Origin: Microcaldota archaeon
GTDB lineage: Archaea; Micrarchaeota; Micrarchaeia; Micrarchaeales; CABMGC01
Reading direction: 5' to 3'
DNA length: 46,523 nucleotides
NCBI GenBank assembly: GCA_021803945.1
Contig: JAJZKW010000007.1
Span: 1-46,523 of the forward strand
In this document: positions 17,198-26,015 of the stretch, piece after piece
How the letters are laid out: each line of letters starts with the position of its first letter
How positions within the stretch are numbered: position 1 is the first letter of the stretch
Notes under the pieces: model-generated
What the model was told of the DNA's origin: nothing
What the model saw: only the letters and a program-made list of their open reading frames with translations
Database searches by the model: none
Made by a program: the position numbers and the translations under genes

Positions 17198-18937
17198 ATG
17201 GCAGTACTCGGAGTGCATGACGGCCACGACAACGGAGCAGCAGTGGCGGAAAGCGGCACTGTGCTCTGCGCCATAAACGAGGAGCGTTTCACCAAACTCA
17301 AAAATGACGTGGGGTTCCCCGTAAATTCAATCAAGTACATTGTAAAGGCCGCAGGCGACTCCGAGATAGATAAGATAGCCATAGCGAGGATAGACGGCGC
17401 CGCGATATTCACAAGGCTATTTCCGGTTCTTGATGTGCGGAGGAGGAAGCTATTCAGGCACGAGATTCCGAAACCATCAATGATTAATCTCCACATGTCA
17501 AACATGATCTTCAAGCTCACCCAGGAGCAGACGCCTAAATGGCTATGGAGCAGGCTGGGCAAAGGAATAGGCGCATATGCAATGGGCGCAAGGCTCAGGA
17601 AGATGAGGCTTGGAGACAAAATAGTATTTGTAGAGCACCATCTTGCGCATGCCTCAAGCGCATACTACTCTTCAGGGTTCAATGAAGCGCTTGTAATAAC
17701 GCTGGATGCCTCAGGAGACGGCATCTGCGGATCAGTGTCAATCGGAGAAAAGGGAGAGCTGACAAGGATAAAAGAGTTCAGAGCAGGCGCAAGCCTCGGC
17801 ATACTTTATGGCGCCGCTACCGTGGCCTGTGACATGAGGTTCAGCGAGGACGAGGGAAAGCTGATGAGCCTGGCAGCATATTCGTTCCCATCAGAGATAA
17901 AGGAGCTGAAGGAGTTTTCACGCTATGACGAAGCTAAGATGGAACTGGTAAGCTCATCTGGGATAAGGTATGAATTCCTCCTTGCAGAGCACATGAGGAA
18001 TACAATCCTCTGGAGATATAGCAGGGAGGCGTTTGCATACTCTGTCCAGAGATACGTAGAGACGCAGGTATTGAAGATGGTAAGGCAGTACATAAGGGAA
18101 ACCGGCATACACAATGTTGCGGTAGCCGGAGGGCTTTTCTCCAACATAATCATAAACATGCTCATAAATGAACTGCCTGAAGTGAAAAAGTTCTTCGCCT
18201 TCCCGCACATGGGAGACGGAGGTCTCGCGCTAGGAGCCGCATATTATACCGATTTCAAGGAGAACGGGAAGTTCAGCGCCAGGCAGATAAATGACATATA
18301 CTACGGGCCCGGCTATTCTGATTCTGAGGTCGAGGCTGCGCTGGCGAGGCACCGTAAGGCTAAGAAGATAGACTATGAAGAGGTAGATGATATAGCATCA
18401 TATACTGCAGACAGGATGATTGATGAAAACGAAGCGGTGCTCTGGTTCCAGGGAAGGATGGAATACGGCCCCAGGGCTCTAGGCAACAGGAGCGTGCTGG
18501 CCATGCCAAACGCCAACGAGAGCAGGGACAGGATAAACCTTATGATAAAAAGGAGGCCTTATTATCAGCCGTTCGCAAGCACGATACTCGAGGAAGAGGC
18601 CGGCAGGTTGCTCGACCCTTGCGTGGGAAAGAACAGATTCATGACCGTAGGGTATAAGGTGAGGGAAGGTAGGCGAGCGGATCTCATCGCTGCATCCCAC
18701 ATAGACGGCACCACGAGGCCACAGATGCTTGGAGAGGAGAACAGGCTGTTCAGGGATCTGATAAAGAAGGTTAGGAAGAAGAGCGGCACCGGTGCGCTGC
18801 TGAACACCAGCCTGAACAAACACGGAAGGCCGATAGCGATGAGTCCTGAGGACGCAGTCTGGACCCTTCTAAATACCGGAGCGACATCTCTGTCAATCGG
18901 GAATTTCTTCGTCAGGAAGCTGGCCAGGGCCAAATAG
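17198..18937 (+). CDS. Carbamoyltransferase of the NodU/CmcH family
   Basis: The 579-residue product opens with the family motif GVHDGHDNGAAV and ends with the YrdC-like nucleotide-binding half: EYGPRALGNRSVLA, then RRPYYQPFAS and NTSLNKHGRPI. The HHLAHASSAYYSSGF segment supplies the metal-binding His residues of the Kae1-like domain. These enzymes transfer carbamoyl from carbamoyl phosphate to sugars or antibiotics. Given the preceding GT-C gene, the likely target is a cell-surface sugar. Length and motifs look complete. Confidence 0.93.
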   Translation: MAVLGVHDGHDNGAAVAESGTVLCAINEERFTKLKNDVGFPVNSIKYIVKAAGDSEIDKIAIARIDGAAIFTRLFPVLDVRRRKLFRHEIPKPSMINLHMSNMIFKLTQEQTPKWLWSRLGKGIGAYAMGARLRKMRLGDKIVFVEHHLAHASSAYYSSGFNEALVITLDASGDGICGSVSIGEKGELTRIKEFRAGASLGILYGAATVACDMRFSEDEGKLMSLAAYSFPSEIKELKEFSRYDEAKMELVSSSGIRYEFLLAEHMRNTILWRYSREAFAYSVQRYVETQVLKMVRQYIRETGIHNVAVAGGLFSNIIINMLINELPEVKKFFAFPHMGDGGLALGAAYYTDFKENGKFSARQINDIYYGPGYSDSEVEAALARHRKAKKIDYEEVDDIASYTADRMIDENEAVLWFQGRMEYGPRALGNRSVLAMPNANESRDRINLMIKRRPYYQPFASTILEEEAGRLLDPCVGKNRFMTVGYKVREGRRADLIAASHIDGTTRPQMLGEENRLFRDLIKKVRKKSGTGALLNTSLNKHGRPIAMSPEDAVWTLLNTGATSLSIGNFFVRKLARAK

Positions 18938-18945
18938 CAAATATC

Positions 18946-20013
18946 TTACGCTATCATCCGTTGCCCCTTCCTGCTCACAAGATTAGACACTCTTACCCCA
19001 AGCTTCCTTATCTTCCTGCCCTTCTCCATATTGCTTCTGTATAGCTCTTTTGCCGTCGCAACAAGGGTATCAAGGTCGTTGGTGACCTTTATGCTCCTGC
19101 TGTGTATGTGCTCCGAAAAGTCTTCATAGCGCAGCTTTAGCGTAATCGTCCTAAAATTCAATTGGCCTCTGTTTACCTCCTCAATTACCTCATTGCTCAG
19201 TTTTTCGATTTCAGCTTCGATGGAGCCGTCATTGCTAGTGTCCTCCTGGAACGTGAACTCCCTGCCTATAGACTTAACTCCATAGTTCTCGCTAACTGCG
19301 CTTTCGTCAATTGCGTTGGCATATCTTACCAGTTCTGCACCGAACGCCCCGAACCTGTCTACCATCTGCATGACGTTTGCCTTTGCAAGCTGCTCAACGG
19401 TCTCGTATCCCATGGTCCTGAGCCTTTCCCTCGTCTTCTCCCCCACCCCGTATATCTCTCCGATGTCCAGCTTGGCAATGAAAGACTTGGCTTCGATGTC
19501 GTTCACCGCCTTTATCCCGTCAGGCTTCGCCTTCTCGCACGCAATCTTCGCGATCAGCTTGTTCGGCCCTATCCCTATAGAGCATTTTATCCTTGTCCTA
19601 TCGAGCACAGCCTTTTTTATCACGGCCGCATATTCTTCAGCCTCTCCATATCCTCCTACCCTCCCAGAGACGTCTATGAACGCCTCATCAATGCTTACCT
19701 GCTCGAACCTCTCCGAGAACCCCTTTATTACATCCATCGCGGCCTTTGATATGGTCTCATAGTAATCATAGTCAAGCGGAAGGAAGACCGCGTCAGGCTT
19801 CAGCCTGTACGCAACCGATATGGGTGTGCCGCTCCTTATCCCGTACTCCCTGGCCTTATAGTTGCATGTCATCACCACTCCCCTTCCTGCTCCGCCCTTC
19901 GGATCAGAACCGACTATCGCAGGCCTATCCTTTATCTCGGGATGCCTGAGCTCCTCGCATGCAACGAAGAAGTAGTCCATGTCAACAAGCATTATGATTG
20001 CCATCTCAACCAA
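18946..20013 (-). CDS. dinB: Y-family translesion DNA polymerase (Dpo4/Pol IV type)
   Basis: The catalytic motifs are intact: VDMDYFF (Asp 11 and 13) and SIDEAF (Asp 109, Glu 110). Helix-hairpin-helix motifs follow (IGPNKLIAKIA and IYGVGEKTRERL), then the little-finger domain (VKSIGREFTFQED). At 355 residues it has normal length; the final RKGQRMIA lacks a clear PCNA box. The true start may be the ATG at 20001 or 19992, since the family begins just before LVDMD. The 5' end overlaps the AMMECR1 gene by 8 bases. Confidence 0.94.
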   Translation of the reverse strand: MVEMAIIMLVDMDYFFVACEELRHPEIKDRPAIVGSDPKGGAGRGVVMTCNYKAREYGIRSGTPISVAYRLKPDAVFLPLDYDYYETISKAAMDVIKGFSERFEQVSIDEAFIDVSGRVGGYGEAEEYAAVIKKAVLDRTRIKCSIGIGPNKLIAKIACEKAKPDGIKAVNDIEAKSFIAKLDIGEIYGVGEKTRERLRTMGYETVEQLAKANVMQMVDRFGAFGAELVRYANAIDESAVSENYGVKSIGREFTFQEDTSNDGSIEAEIEKLSNEVIEEVNRGQLNFRTITLKLRYEDFSEHIHSRSIKVTNDLDTLVATAKELYRSNMEKGRKIRKLGVRVSNLVSRKGQRMIA

Positions 20014-20629
20014 GCTTCAGCTCCTCAACAATGCCCGAAGGCTCCCTCTCCCTGAATACCTGCGCTGTGAATTTGTATAGCTCTATTTCCGGCCTCTTCC
20101 ACGCATCGGGGCTCAACTCCGCCTTCATACAGACGTTCTGCAGGAATTCTTCCCTGCTCCATCCCTCCTGGATCGGTACCTCCGGAAGAAGTACGCCGCT
20201 CCTGAATCCGTATCTTATCATAAGCCCGTCCCGCCCGACTTTAATCTCCCTGAGCCTGTCCCTCCCTGTCCTCTGCGATATCGCCTCCGGATCTGCAAGC
20301 ACGCTCACCTCTATGACTATCTCATCAAGCTCCAGGTGCGAGACAGGCGCAAACCTAGCGTCTTCCGAAGATGCAGCTATCGCAGCTTCCACCAGCCGCC
20401 TGTTAAGCGGCCCGGCCGGATTCGGAAACCCTATGCACCCCCTAAGCGTCATAGTAGGATAATGCTCTATTGTTACGAATACGCCAGACGGAGTGCCGAA
20501 ACGCGAAATATGCTTCTCTACAATCCTCCTGTCGAACCCCGGCGATTTTATGTGCAGCTCTATGGCGCTCCTTGCAGCCCTTACAAGCTCCTTGCCGTCC
20601 TCAAGCGAATACTTCATGCCACCATCCAT
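20006..20629 (-). CDS. AMMECR1 domain protein
   Basis: The 207-residue product carries the signature LRGCIGF (62-68) and the full alpha/beta domain with ARFAPVSHLELDEIVIEVSV and GLMIRYGFRSGVLLPEVP. The biochemical role is unresolved; in many genomes AMMECR1 occurs with MEMO1 and a radical-SAM protein, neither of which is seen here. It overlaps dinB by 8 bases, so the two are translated together. The start has MDGGM, with GGTGGC between the two candidate ATGs (20629 and 20617). Confidence 0.92.
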   Translation of the reverse strand: MDGGMKYSLEDGKELVRAARSAIELHIKSPGFDRRIVEKHISRFGTPSGVFVTIEHYPTMTLRGCIGFPNPAGPLNRRLVEAAIAASSEDARFAPVSHLELDEIVIEVSVLADPEAISQRTGRDRLREIKVGRDGLMIRYGFRSGVLLPEVPIQEGWSREEFLQNVCMKAELSPDAWKRPEIELYKFTAQVFREREPSGIVEELKLG

Positions 20630-20742
20630 ATGTCATCTTGCAGCTCAGGTTTAAAAATAAGCAGCGCAGGACGTGCAGCCGCATTGCGCCAACCTGATCC
20701 ATGCAATCTGATTACGCACGTGCCATTTTTTTCGACAAAGCT

Positions 20743-20750
20743 TTTTATAC
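20743..20750 (+). promoter_or_regulatory. TATA box of the cobalamin-domain gene
   Basis: TTTTATAC lies about 100 bases before the chosen ATG at 20848. Transcription would start near 20772, which excludes the in-frame ATG at 20701. Confidence 0.45.
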
Positions 20751-20847
20751 CTCCCGATTTAAATACACAAGGAGTTGTGGCTTACCCAGTACAAATATAC
20801 TACATATGGTATGCAATGTATGCCGACACGGACAAAAAAGTGATAAA

Positions 20848-23145
20848 ATGGCATCGAAATTCTCTCGCGCAGGCAATCCTGCAAGAATGCGCTACCAAGA
20901 GGCAGTGCAAACTGCCGGGATCACACTCGACTCTTTTCTCTGCTCCGCAGGCTCACAGAAGAGGGACAGCGGAACAAACATGCTGCTGGACGAAAACCTG
21001 CGCAAGCAGGAAGACGACCTGCGGAAGAGGATGTCCAGATTCGTAGACTCGCAGGCACTGCCGATACTTGCAGACGCGATGCCAAATGCTACGGCAGGAA
21101 ACAGCCTCGAAGAAACAGCAGCGGCAATAAGGGGCATGGATCCGTTCACATCAGCGGAGCTCCTCATCGCCTTGACAGAGGTGAAAGACAGCAGACTGCT
21201 GCTGAATCCTGAATTCCTAAATTCAATAAGGTGCATAGATCCGTTCATATCCAGCGCACTGCTGTACGAGATAAGGATAACCGGCAACGCAAAGGCGCTT
21301 ACAGACCAGCGTATCTTCAACCACGAGGCCGAGCTGTTCTTCAGCAGGCTCGGTCCTGAGGCCGCGAGCGAATGGTTCAATTCAATAGGCAGGACAGACA
21401 ATGTAACTGATCTTACAAGCTCAGCTGTCCTAAGCAGCCATGTGCTCGATGCTGTAGCCGAAAAATCAAGGATTGCAAGCGAGCTTTCATACGCAATAGG
21501 CGAGACCCACAAAGTCGAAAAATTGACAAGCCCGGAATTCATGGATTTTATAGGCAGCCTCGAGACAAGTGTCGCGGCAGAGTACCTGTCTGCGATATGG
21601 TGCACGAAGAGACCAGATGAGCTCACCTCCAAGGGAATAATGGAAAGGATAGCCAGCGGAGAAGCCGATGTATGGAAGGACATAGCCAGATCCTACGCAA
21701 GGGGAAACACATCCCAAAGCAATACCATAGTAATATCCAGGCCCGGAGGCGACGCGCATGACCGCGGGGCCAAGCTGATAATACAGTTCCTTTTTGACAA
21801 TGGATACGATGTCAGGTATGTCGGCAATTCTGCAAGCTACGAAGAGATTGTGCAGACGGCCATAAGCGAGCATGCAAGCGCCATAGGCTTCAGCCTGTCC
21901 GGAGATTCAAATCTGCACACTGTTGCCGAAGTGATGCGCCATATGAAGGGCAATGGCCTAGGCAACGTCGCCATATTCGGCGGTGGAATGATGACGCATG
22001 ACCAAACCGTCAGTTTCGAAAGGGCAGGCGTTAAGCTATTCTCCAAAAACGTATCCTATAAAGGCATTGCCGATTTCCTCAGCGCAAATGCGATGCGCCT
22101 AAGCCTGGGAGCTGGAGCAGATGCTGCAGGCACAAGACCCACCAGTACAAGCGTATCGCCCGGCTTTGCTGCAGCGCGCTACGAGGCGCATGCGAAGAGC
22201 ATGCTATATGCCGCACTCTTCGCTGAGGCAAGGATGGAACGCATCAGATACTCCAAATCACACAGCCAATGGCAGGCAGCTCCAGTGTATGCTGAGTGGA
22301 AAGCAGTAGACTTAACGCAACCAAACCCATTCAGTAAAGAAACCTACGGAAACCGAATGCATCATGCCCTGCCAAAAAAACCAAAAATTACGGAGCTTGG
22401 GAAGGTCAGCTGCATGCCTAATGCATCCAGAGCTGCCGAGAGGCCGGAAAAAGAGCAAGTGCTAATAGAGCTGGCAAGAACTGGAAATGTCGCACCAAGC
22501 GTAGTGTCTATGCCAGCCCAAGCACCCACGAAGGGAAACGGGGACGCCATAACGCTGCAAACTTGGTCATACAAACTATTGCATCCCAAAGTTTCCATGA
22601 AATCCATCCGCCCAGGCTTAAAAACAGCATCGCAGGCAGTCCATGGGAACAGGACGCATGCGAAAATGGTGGATAGGGCACCGCCAAATCTTGCTGCATC
22701 AAGGATTCCAGTGCCGCAAGCCGCGCAATATCTTTACTCAAATCAGTTTGCAGTCATATTAGGGTTAGCAGCCGCGCAAAAAGTCCATGCAGTACCAGCA
22801 ACCCTCCAATCCTCAAACCGGACATTGTCAATAAGCTTTTCAGGAACCGCCCATCATCCAATAAAGGTCAATCACAATCCAACCATTGCAGCAATTAAGG
22901 GTTCTTCACTTCGCATTGATTGGAACAACGCGCTTCTGGTCCCCGTGCTGCCGCACGAAGAATACGGCGCACTGCACGCACCATTATCCAGCCTAGCTGC
23001 TGTGACGCAGGAATCCCTCCAGAAGCTCTTATCAGACCTAAAGGGTTCCATCATTCCAAAAGCGGCAGCTATTGTAATGGCAGCGTCCTGCACATACTTG
23101 GCCCGCCAGTCATTGCTTGTAGTCAAGCTCCTTCTCCATCTTTAG
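20848..23145 (+). CDS. Large protein with helical repeats and a cobalamin-binding domain
   Basis: The start at 20848 is chosen because GTGAT stands just before it and the TATA box excludes the earlier ATG at 20701; the product is then 765 residues. Residues about 60-280 hold about five helical repeats of 33-38 residues, with recurring blocks like [13 protein letters not shown] and a following AxxLxxI. Residues about 292-410 are a methylmalonyl-CoA-mutase-type B12 domain with all three marks: DAHDRG (302-307, DxHxxG), GFSLSG and FGGGMM. No mutase or methyltransferase catalytic domain is present. The last 350 residues are Ala/Pro/Ser/His-rich and look disordered. The gene overlaps the convergent MFS gene by 36 bases. 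The function is unknown. Confidence 0.75.
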   Translation: MASKFSRAGNPARMRYQEAVQTAGITLDSFLCSAGSQKRDSGTNMLLDENLRKQEDDLRKRMSRFVDSQALPILADAMPNATAGNSLEETAAAIRGMDPFTSAELLIALTEVKDSRLLLNPEFLNSIRCIDPFISSALLYEIRITGNAKALTDQRIFNHEAELFFSRLGPEAASEWFNSIGRTDNVTDLTSSAVLSSHVLDAVAEKSRIASELSYAIGETHKVEKLTSPEFMDFIGSLETSVAAEYLSAIWCTKRPDELTSKGIMERIASGEADVWKDIARSYARGNTSQSNTIVISRPGGDAHDRGAKLIIQFLFDNGYDVRYVGNSASYEEIVQTAISEHASAIGFSLSGDSNLHTVAEVMRHMKGNGLGNVAIFGGGMMTHDQTVSFERAGVKLFSKNVSYKGIADFLSANAMRLSLGAGADAAGTRPTSTSVSPGFAAARYEAHAKSMLYAALFAEARMERIRYSKSHSQWQAAPVYAEWKAVDLTQPNPFSKETYGNRMHHALPKKPKITELGKVSCMPNASRAAERPEKEQVLIELARTGNVAPSVVSMPAQAPTKGNGDAITLQTWSYKLLHPKVSMKSIRPGLKTASQAVHGNRTHAKMVDRAPPNLAASRIPVPQAAQYLYSNQFAVILGLAAAQKVHAVPATLQSSNRTLSISFSGTAHHPIKVNHNPTIAAIKGSSLRIDWNNALLVPVLPHEEYGALHAPLSSLAAVTQESLQKLLSDLKGSIIPKAAAIVMAASCTYLARQSLLVVKLLLHL

Positions 23146-24861
23146 CACCCGCTGTTCATCTTCGATTTCCTCCTTCTCTATCCTCTTTTCCATTTCCCCT
23201 CCGCCTCCATTTACGTATCTCCTGCCCCTAAGCACCGAAGCTATAGCGGCTAGGACCGATAGCACAGCGCCGATATAGAATGCGGTGTCCAGAGACTCCA
23301 TGAACGACGGCGCTATTGCGTCAGGGAACCAGGTCTTGCTAGTTATTTCGCTTATAGTAGAGTTGCTGAGGTTCCTGGTATCGTTTGGAGGCAGCTGCCC
23401 GAGTATGGTCTTAACCGGATTGTATCCAAGGAATGCGGAAAACAGGGCTGTGGTGGGAGGTATCCTTCCCGCATCTGCAGCGATATGCGTTGCTCCAAGC
23501 GAAGAGAGCGAACTGCTCAGGGCAGCGGGCAGCGAGCTGGCCAACCCAAGTATTATTATCGAGAAGAAAATGGCTATGCTCAACGTCGATCCTGTGTTCT
23601 GGAGCGTCGCCCTCATGCCTGAAGCAGCTCCCCTTTCTTCAGGGGGCACTGCGTTCATTATGGATGCTGTATTAGGCGCGGCGAACATGCCTCCTCCCAG
23701 TCCCATGACAAACAGCACTACAGCAAACGACGTGTATGAAAAGTTGAACGGAAGCGCTGCAAGCGCAATGAATGCCACTGCAGATATGAGCATCCCTGTT
23801 GTGGCCAGCAGCCTTGCTCCGTATTTATCCGATAGCCATCCGCTGAGCGGGCCCATAACAACGAAGCCTATCAGCATAGGCACCAGGTATATCCCTGACC
23901 AGAATGGAGTGGACCTGTAGCTGTATCCATGGAGCGGTAGCCAGATCCCCTGAAGGAGTATTATCAGCATTATGAACACCCCGCTCCTTCCTATCGCGCC
24001 AAGTATTCCCGCAAGATTCGCTGCAGAGAACATGCGTATCCTGAACAGTTCCAGCTTGAACATCGGGGATTTCACGCGCTTTTCTATGAAGAAGAACATT
24101 ACAATGAGGGCAATCCCAGTGATTATGGAAAGGACTACGAACGGGCTGTACCAGCCCATCGGGCTGGCGCCATAAGGCAGCATCCCGTAGGTAACTCCGA
24201 TCAGGAGCAACGTCAGGCCTGCAGCAAACGTGATATTTCCATAGACATCTATTCTCTGCTTGGACTGTATCCTGCCAAGCTCCTTCAACTTGAAGTAAGA
24301 CCACACCGTCCCGATTATGCCTATTGGCACGCTTACAAGGAACACAAGCCTCCAGTCTATTGCTCCAAGCACTCCTCCAAGCACCAGCCCCAGGACAGAG
24401 CCAACAAGGGCCGCTACCTGGTTTATGCCTAGCGCCTTGCCCCTCTCGTTATGCGGGAATGCATCAGTGAGTATGGCAGCGCTGTTTGAGAACAGGAATG
24501 CTGCCCCCACTGCCTGCACCATCCTGAAAAGTATGAGCTCAGTGGCTCCCAAAGTGCCTGTGCTCGGGGTAAGGAACAGGAGCACTGATCCAACGGTAAA
24601 TACCAGGAAGCCCATGTTGTACAGCCTCACTCTTCCGAAGATATCCGACAAGCGCCCGAACGTAACCAGGAGAGTAGCTGTTATTATATTGTATCCGAAA
24701 AGCAGCCACAGCAGATACTGGAACGCGTTTCCAGAGAGCGGGTTCAGCCCTATGCCGTTGAATATGGCAGGCAGTGAGATGAGGAGGATATTCGAATTTA
24801 TCGAGGCCATCAGCACCCCGAGCGTAGTGTTTGAAAGCGCTACCCATTTGTAACTTACCAA
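23110..24861 (-). CDS. MFS drug/proton antiporter of the DHA2 (14-TM) type
   Basis: The 583-residue product has about 14 membrane helices, the motif A loop [17 protein letters not shown] after helix 2 and motif C ([21 protein letters not shown]) in helix 5, as in EmrB/QacA exporters. An outer loop between the last helices contains [13 protein letters not shown] with sequons. The charged C-terminal tail ([20 protein letters not shown]) may be a short coiled coil. It probably exports hydrophobic or toxic compounds. Upstream is a dense set of repeats shared with the divergent hydrolase gene, suggesting a common repressor. Confidence 0.93.
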   Translation of the reverse strand: MVSYKWVALSNTTLGVLMASINSNILLISLPAIFNGIGLNPLSGNAFQYLLWLLFGYNIITATLLVTFGRLSDIFGRVRLYNMGFLVFTVGSVLLFLTPSTGTLGATELILFRMVQAVGAAFLFSNSAAILTDAFPHNERGKALGINQVAALVGSVLGLVLGGVLGAIDWRLVFLVSVPIGIIGTVWSYFKLKELGRIQSKQRIDVYGNITFAAGLTLLLIGVTYGMLPYGASPMGWYSPFVVLSIITGIALIVMFFFIEKRVKSPMFKLELFRIRMFSAANLAGILGAIGRSGVFIMLIILLQGIWLPLHGYSYRSTPFWSGIYLVPMLIGFVVMGPLSGWLSDKYGARLLATTGMLISAVAFIALAALPFNFSYTSFAVVLFVMGLGGGMFAAPNTASIMNAVPPEERGAASGMRATLQNTGSTLSIAIFFSIIILGLASSLPAALSSSLSSLGATHIAADAGRIPPTTALFSAFLGYNPVKTILGQLPPNDTRNLSNSTISEITSKTWFPDAIAPSFMESLDTAFYIGAVLSVLAAIASVLRGRRYVNGGGGEMEKRIEKEEIEDEQRVLKMEKELDYKQ

Positions 24862-24874
24862 TAACCCCGCCCCG

Positions 24875-24945
24875 TAACAAGATTAATATTTAAAACAAAG
24901 TTAATATTTGACTGACTAATATAAATTAACAACCTTGTTATAAAC
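24875..24945. promoter_or_regulatory. Divergent promoter region with nested repeats
   Basis: Between the MFS start (24861) and the hydrolase start (24983) lie TAACAAG (24875-24881) with its exact inverse CTTGTTA (24934-24940), the direct repeat TTAATATTT at 24883-24891 and 24901-24909, and GTTAAT (24900-24905) facing ATTAAC (24925-24930). TATA-like sequences occur for both directions (TTATAAACC, about 24938, for the plus strand). The arrangement suggests one regulator acting on both genes. Confidence 0.45.
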
Positions 24946-24982
24946 CATAAACCTGAATGGCCTAATAAAACATCCGCAGTAC

Positions 24983-25834
24983 ATGTCCAGGCAAAAGATG
25001 CCAAACCTTGAACTATGGGGCGCAGATATGGATATAGAACACGAAGATATAAAATACGACATAAAAGACGATAAAATATCGGCTTACCTCTCGAAGCCTG
25101 CAGACGAAGGTAGGCATCCCGGAGTGGTGCTTATACACGAGATATTCGGCCTTGACGGTCATATAAGGAACGTTGCAGACAGGCTTGCGTCTGAAGGATA
25201 TGTTGTTGTAGCTCCGGATCTTTTTTCAAGCAGGCAGTTGTCAGAGACACTGACTCCGAAGAGCATAGGTGAGACAATGAAATTCATCATGTCGATGCCT
25301 GTCGACAAGCAGAGGAACGAAGCCTACCGAATGTCTGAGCTAGAGAAAATGGACGAGGGCGTGCGCAAGGCAATAATCGGGGCCTACGACACCCTTTTTG
25401 TAAAGAGGCCCACAGGTCTGATTACAGAGTATCTTTCATATGCCGTAGACTACTTGAAGCACCTTGATTCGGTAAACGGGAAGATTGGCAGCGTCGGATT
25501 CTGTTTTGGAGGGGGGATGTCGATAAACCTGGCATGCACAGGGAAGACAGAAGCATCAGTGATATTCTACGGCGAAAATCCGGATCCGATAGACAAGATC
25601 AAGAACGTCAAAGGCGCAGTAATGGGGCTCTACGGAGGAGAGGACAGCAGGATAAACTCAGGGGTTGGAGAATTGGTCAGAGCCCTTATATCCTTCAAGA
25701 AGGGCTTTATAGTGAAGGTATACCCTGGCGCGCACCATGCGTTCTTCAATGACACAAGACAAGCCCACTTCAACAAGGCCGCAGCCGACGACGCATGGAA
25801 AATGCTGCTCCAGTTCTACCGGGACAACCTCTGA
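24983..25834 (+). CDS. Dienelactone hydrolase family protein
   Basis: This is an alpha/beta-hydrolase of the DLH family. The nucleophile is Cys in GFCFGGGM (about residue 173), the acid is Asp in YGGEDSRI and the base is His in YPGAHHAF. VLIHEIFGLDGHIRNVADRL near the start is the usual oxyanion-hole region. At 283 residues it is slightly long because of an insert (about 115-150). Members hydrolyse dienelactones or other small esters. A start at 25028 (MDIEHEDI) is also possible and closer to the family norm. It is divergent from the MFS exporter, so the two may belong to one detoxification unit. Confidence 0.9.
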   Translation: MSRQKMPNLELWGADMDIEHEDIKYDIKDDKISAYLSKPADEGRHPGVVLIHEIFGLDGHIRNVADRLASEGYVVVAPDLFSSRQLSETLTPKSIGETMKFIMSMPVDKQRNEAYRMSELEKMDEGVRKAIIGAYDTLFVKRPTGLITEYLSYAVDYLKHLDSVNGKIGSVGFCFGGGMSINLACTGKTEASVIFYGENPDPIDKIKNVKGAVMGLYGGEDSRINSGVGELVRALISFKKGFIVKVYPGAHHAFFNDTRQAHFNKAAADDAWKMLLQFYRDNL

Positions 25835-25857
25835 GATTCCCGTGCATGCAATCCGGC

Positions 25858-25910
25858 CGGGCCTATGAGATTTGAACCCGCGGCCTCCGCAACGGTTTTT
25901 CGAAATCAGG
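25858..25910 (-). other. tRNA-Ser-like 3' remnant
   Basis: On the minus strand the order is an anticodon-loop-like TTCGAAA (25898-25904), a variable-arm-like hairpin GCGG/CCGC (25880-25890), a T-arm with loop TTCAAAT (25870-25876) and a 7-base acceptor-like strand (25858-25864). This is the order of the 3' half of a type II tRNA such as Ser. The T-stem is poor (GCGGG against CTCAT, one mismatch, two G-U) and no D-arm or 5' acceptor strand follows. I read it as a decayed tRNA fragment, possibly an old integration scar. A split-tRNA half is a less likely alternative. Confidence 0.35.
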
Positions 25911-25962
25911 CTGTAATCTTTTCAATGCGATACGCATATCCATACTCCTTTATTAAGCATAA

Positions 25963-26014
25963 TTTGATATTCAGATATCAAAACATTTAAATAACTTGAT
26001 ATTTAAATATCAAG
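25963..26014. promoter_or_regulatory. Two tandem 20-bp palindromic operators
   Basis: The first site is TTTGATAT-TCAG-ATATCAAA (25963-25982); the second is CTTGATATTTAAATATCAAG (25995-26014), a perfect palindrome. Both share the arms TTGATAT/ATATCAA with a 4-base centre, and the centres are 32 bp apart, about three helix turns. A TATA-like ATTTAAATA (25985-25993) lies between them and the ATG follows one base after the second site. Binding would block start-site access. Confidence 0.7.
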
Positions 26015-26015
26015 T

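Noticed and set aside
20701-20847. Earlier ATG for the cobalamin-domain gene
   Set aside because: The TATA box at 20743 lies downstream of it; the ATG at 20848 has a ribosome site.
22280-23145. Low-complexity tail of the cobalamin-domain protein as a frameshifted or separate gene
   Set aside because: The frame stays open for over 800 bases with similar base use and no alternative frame of comparable quality; kept as one gene with doubt noted.
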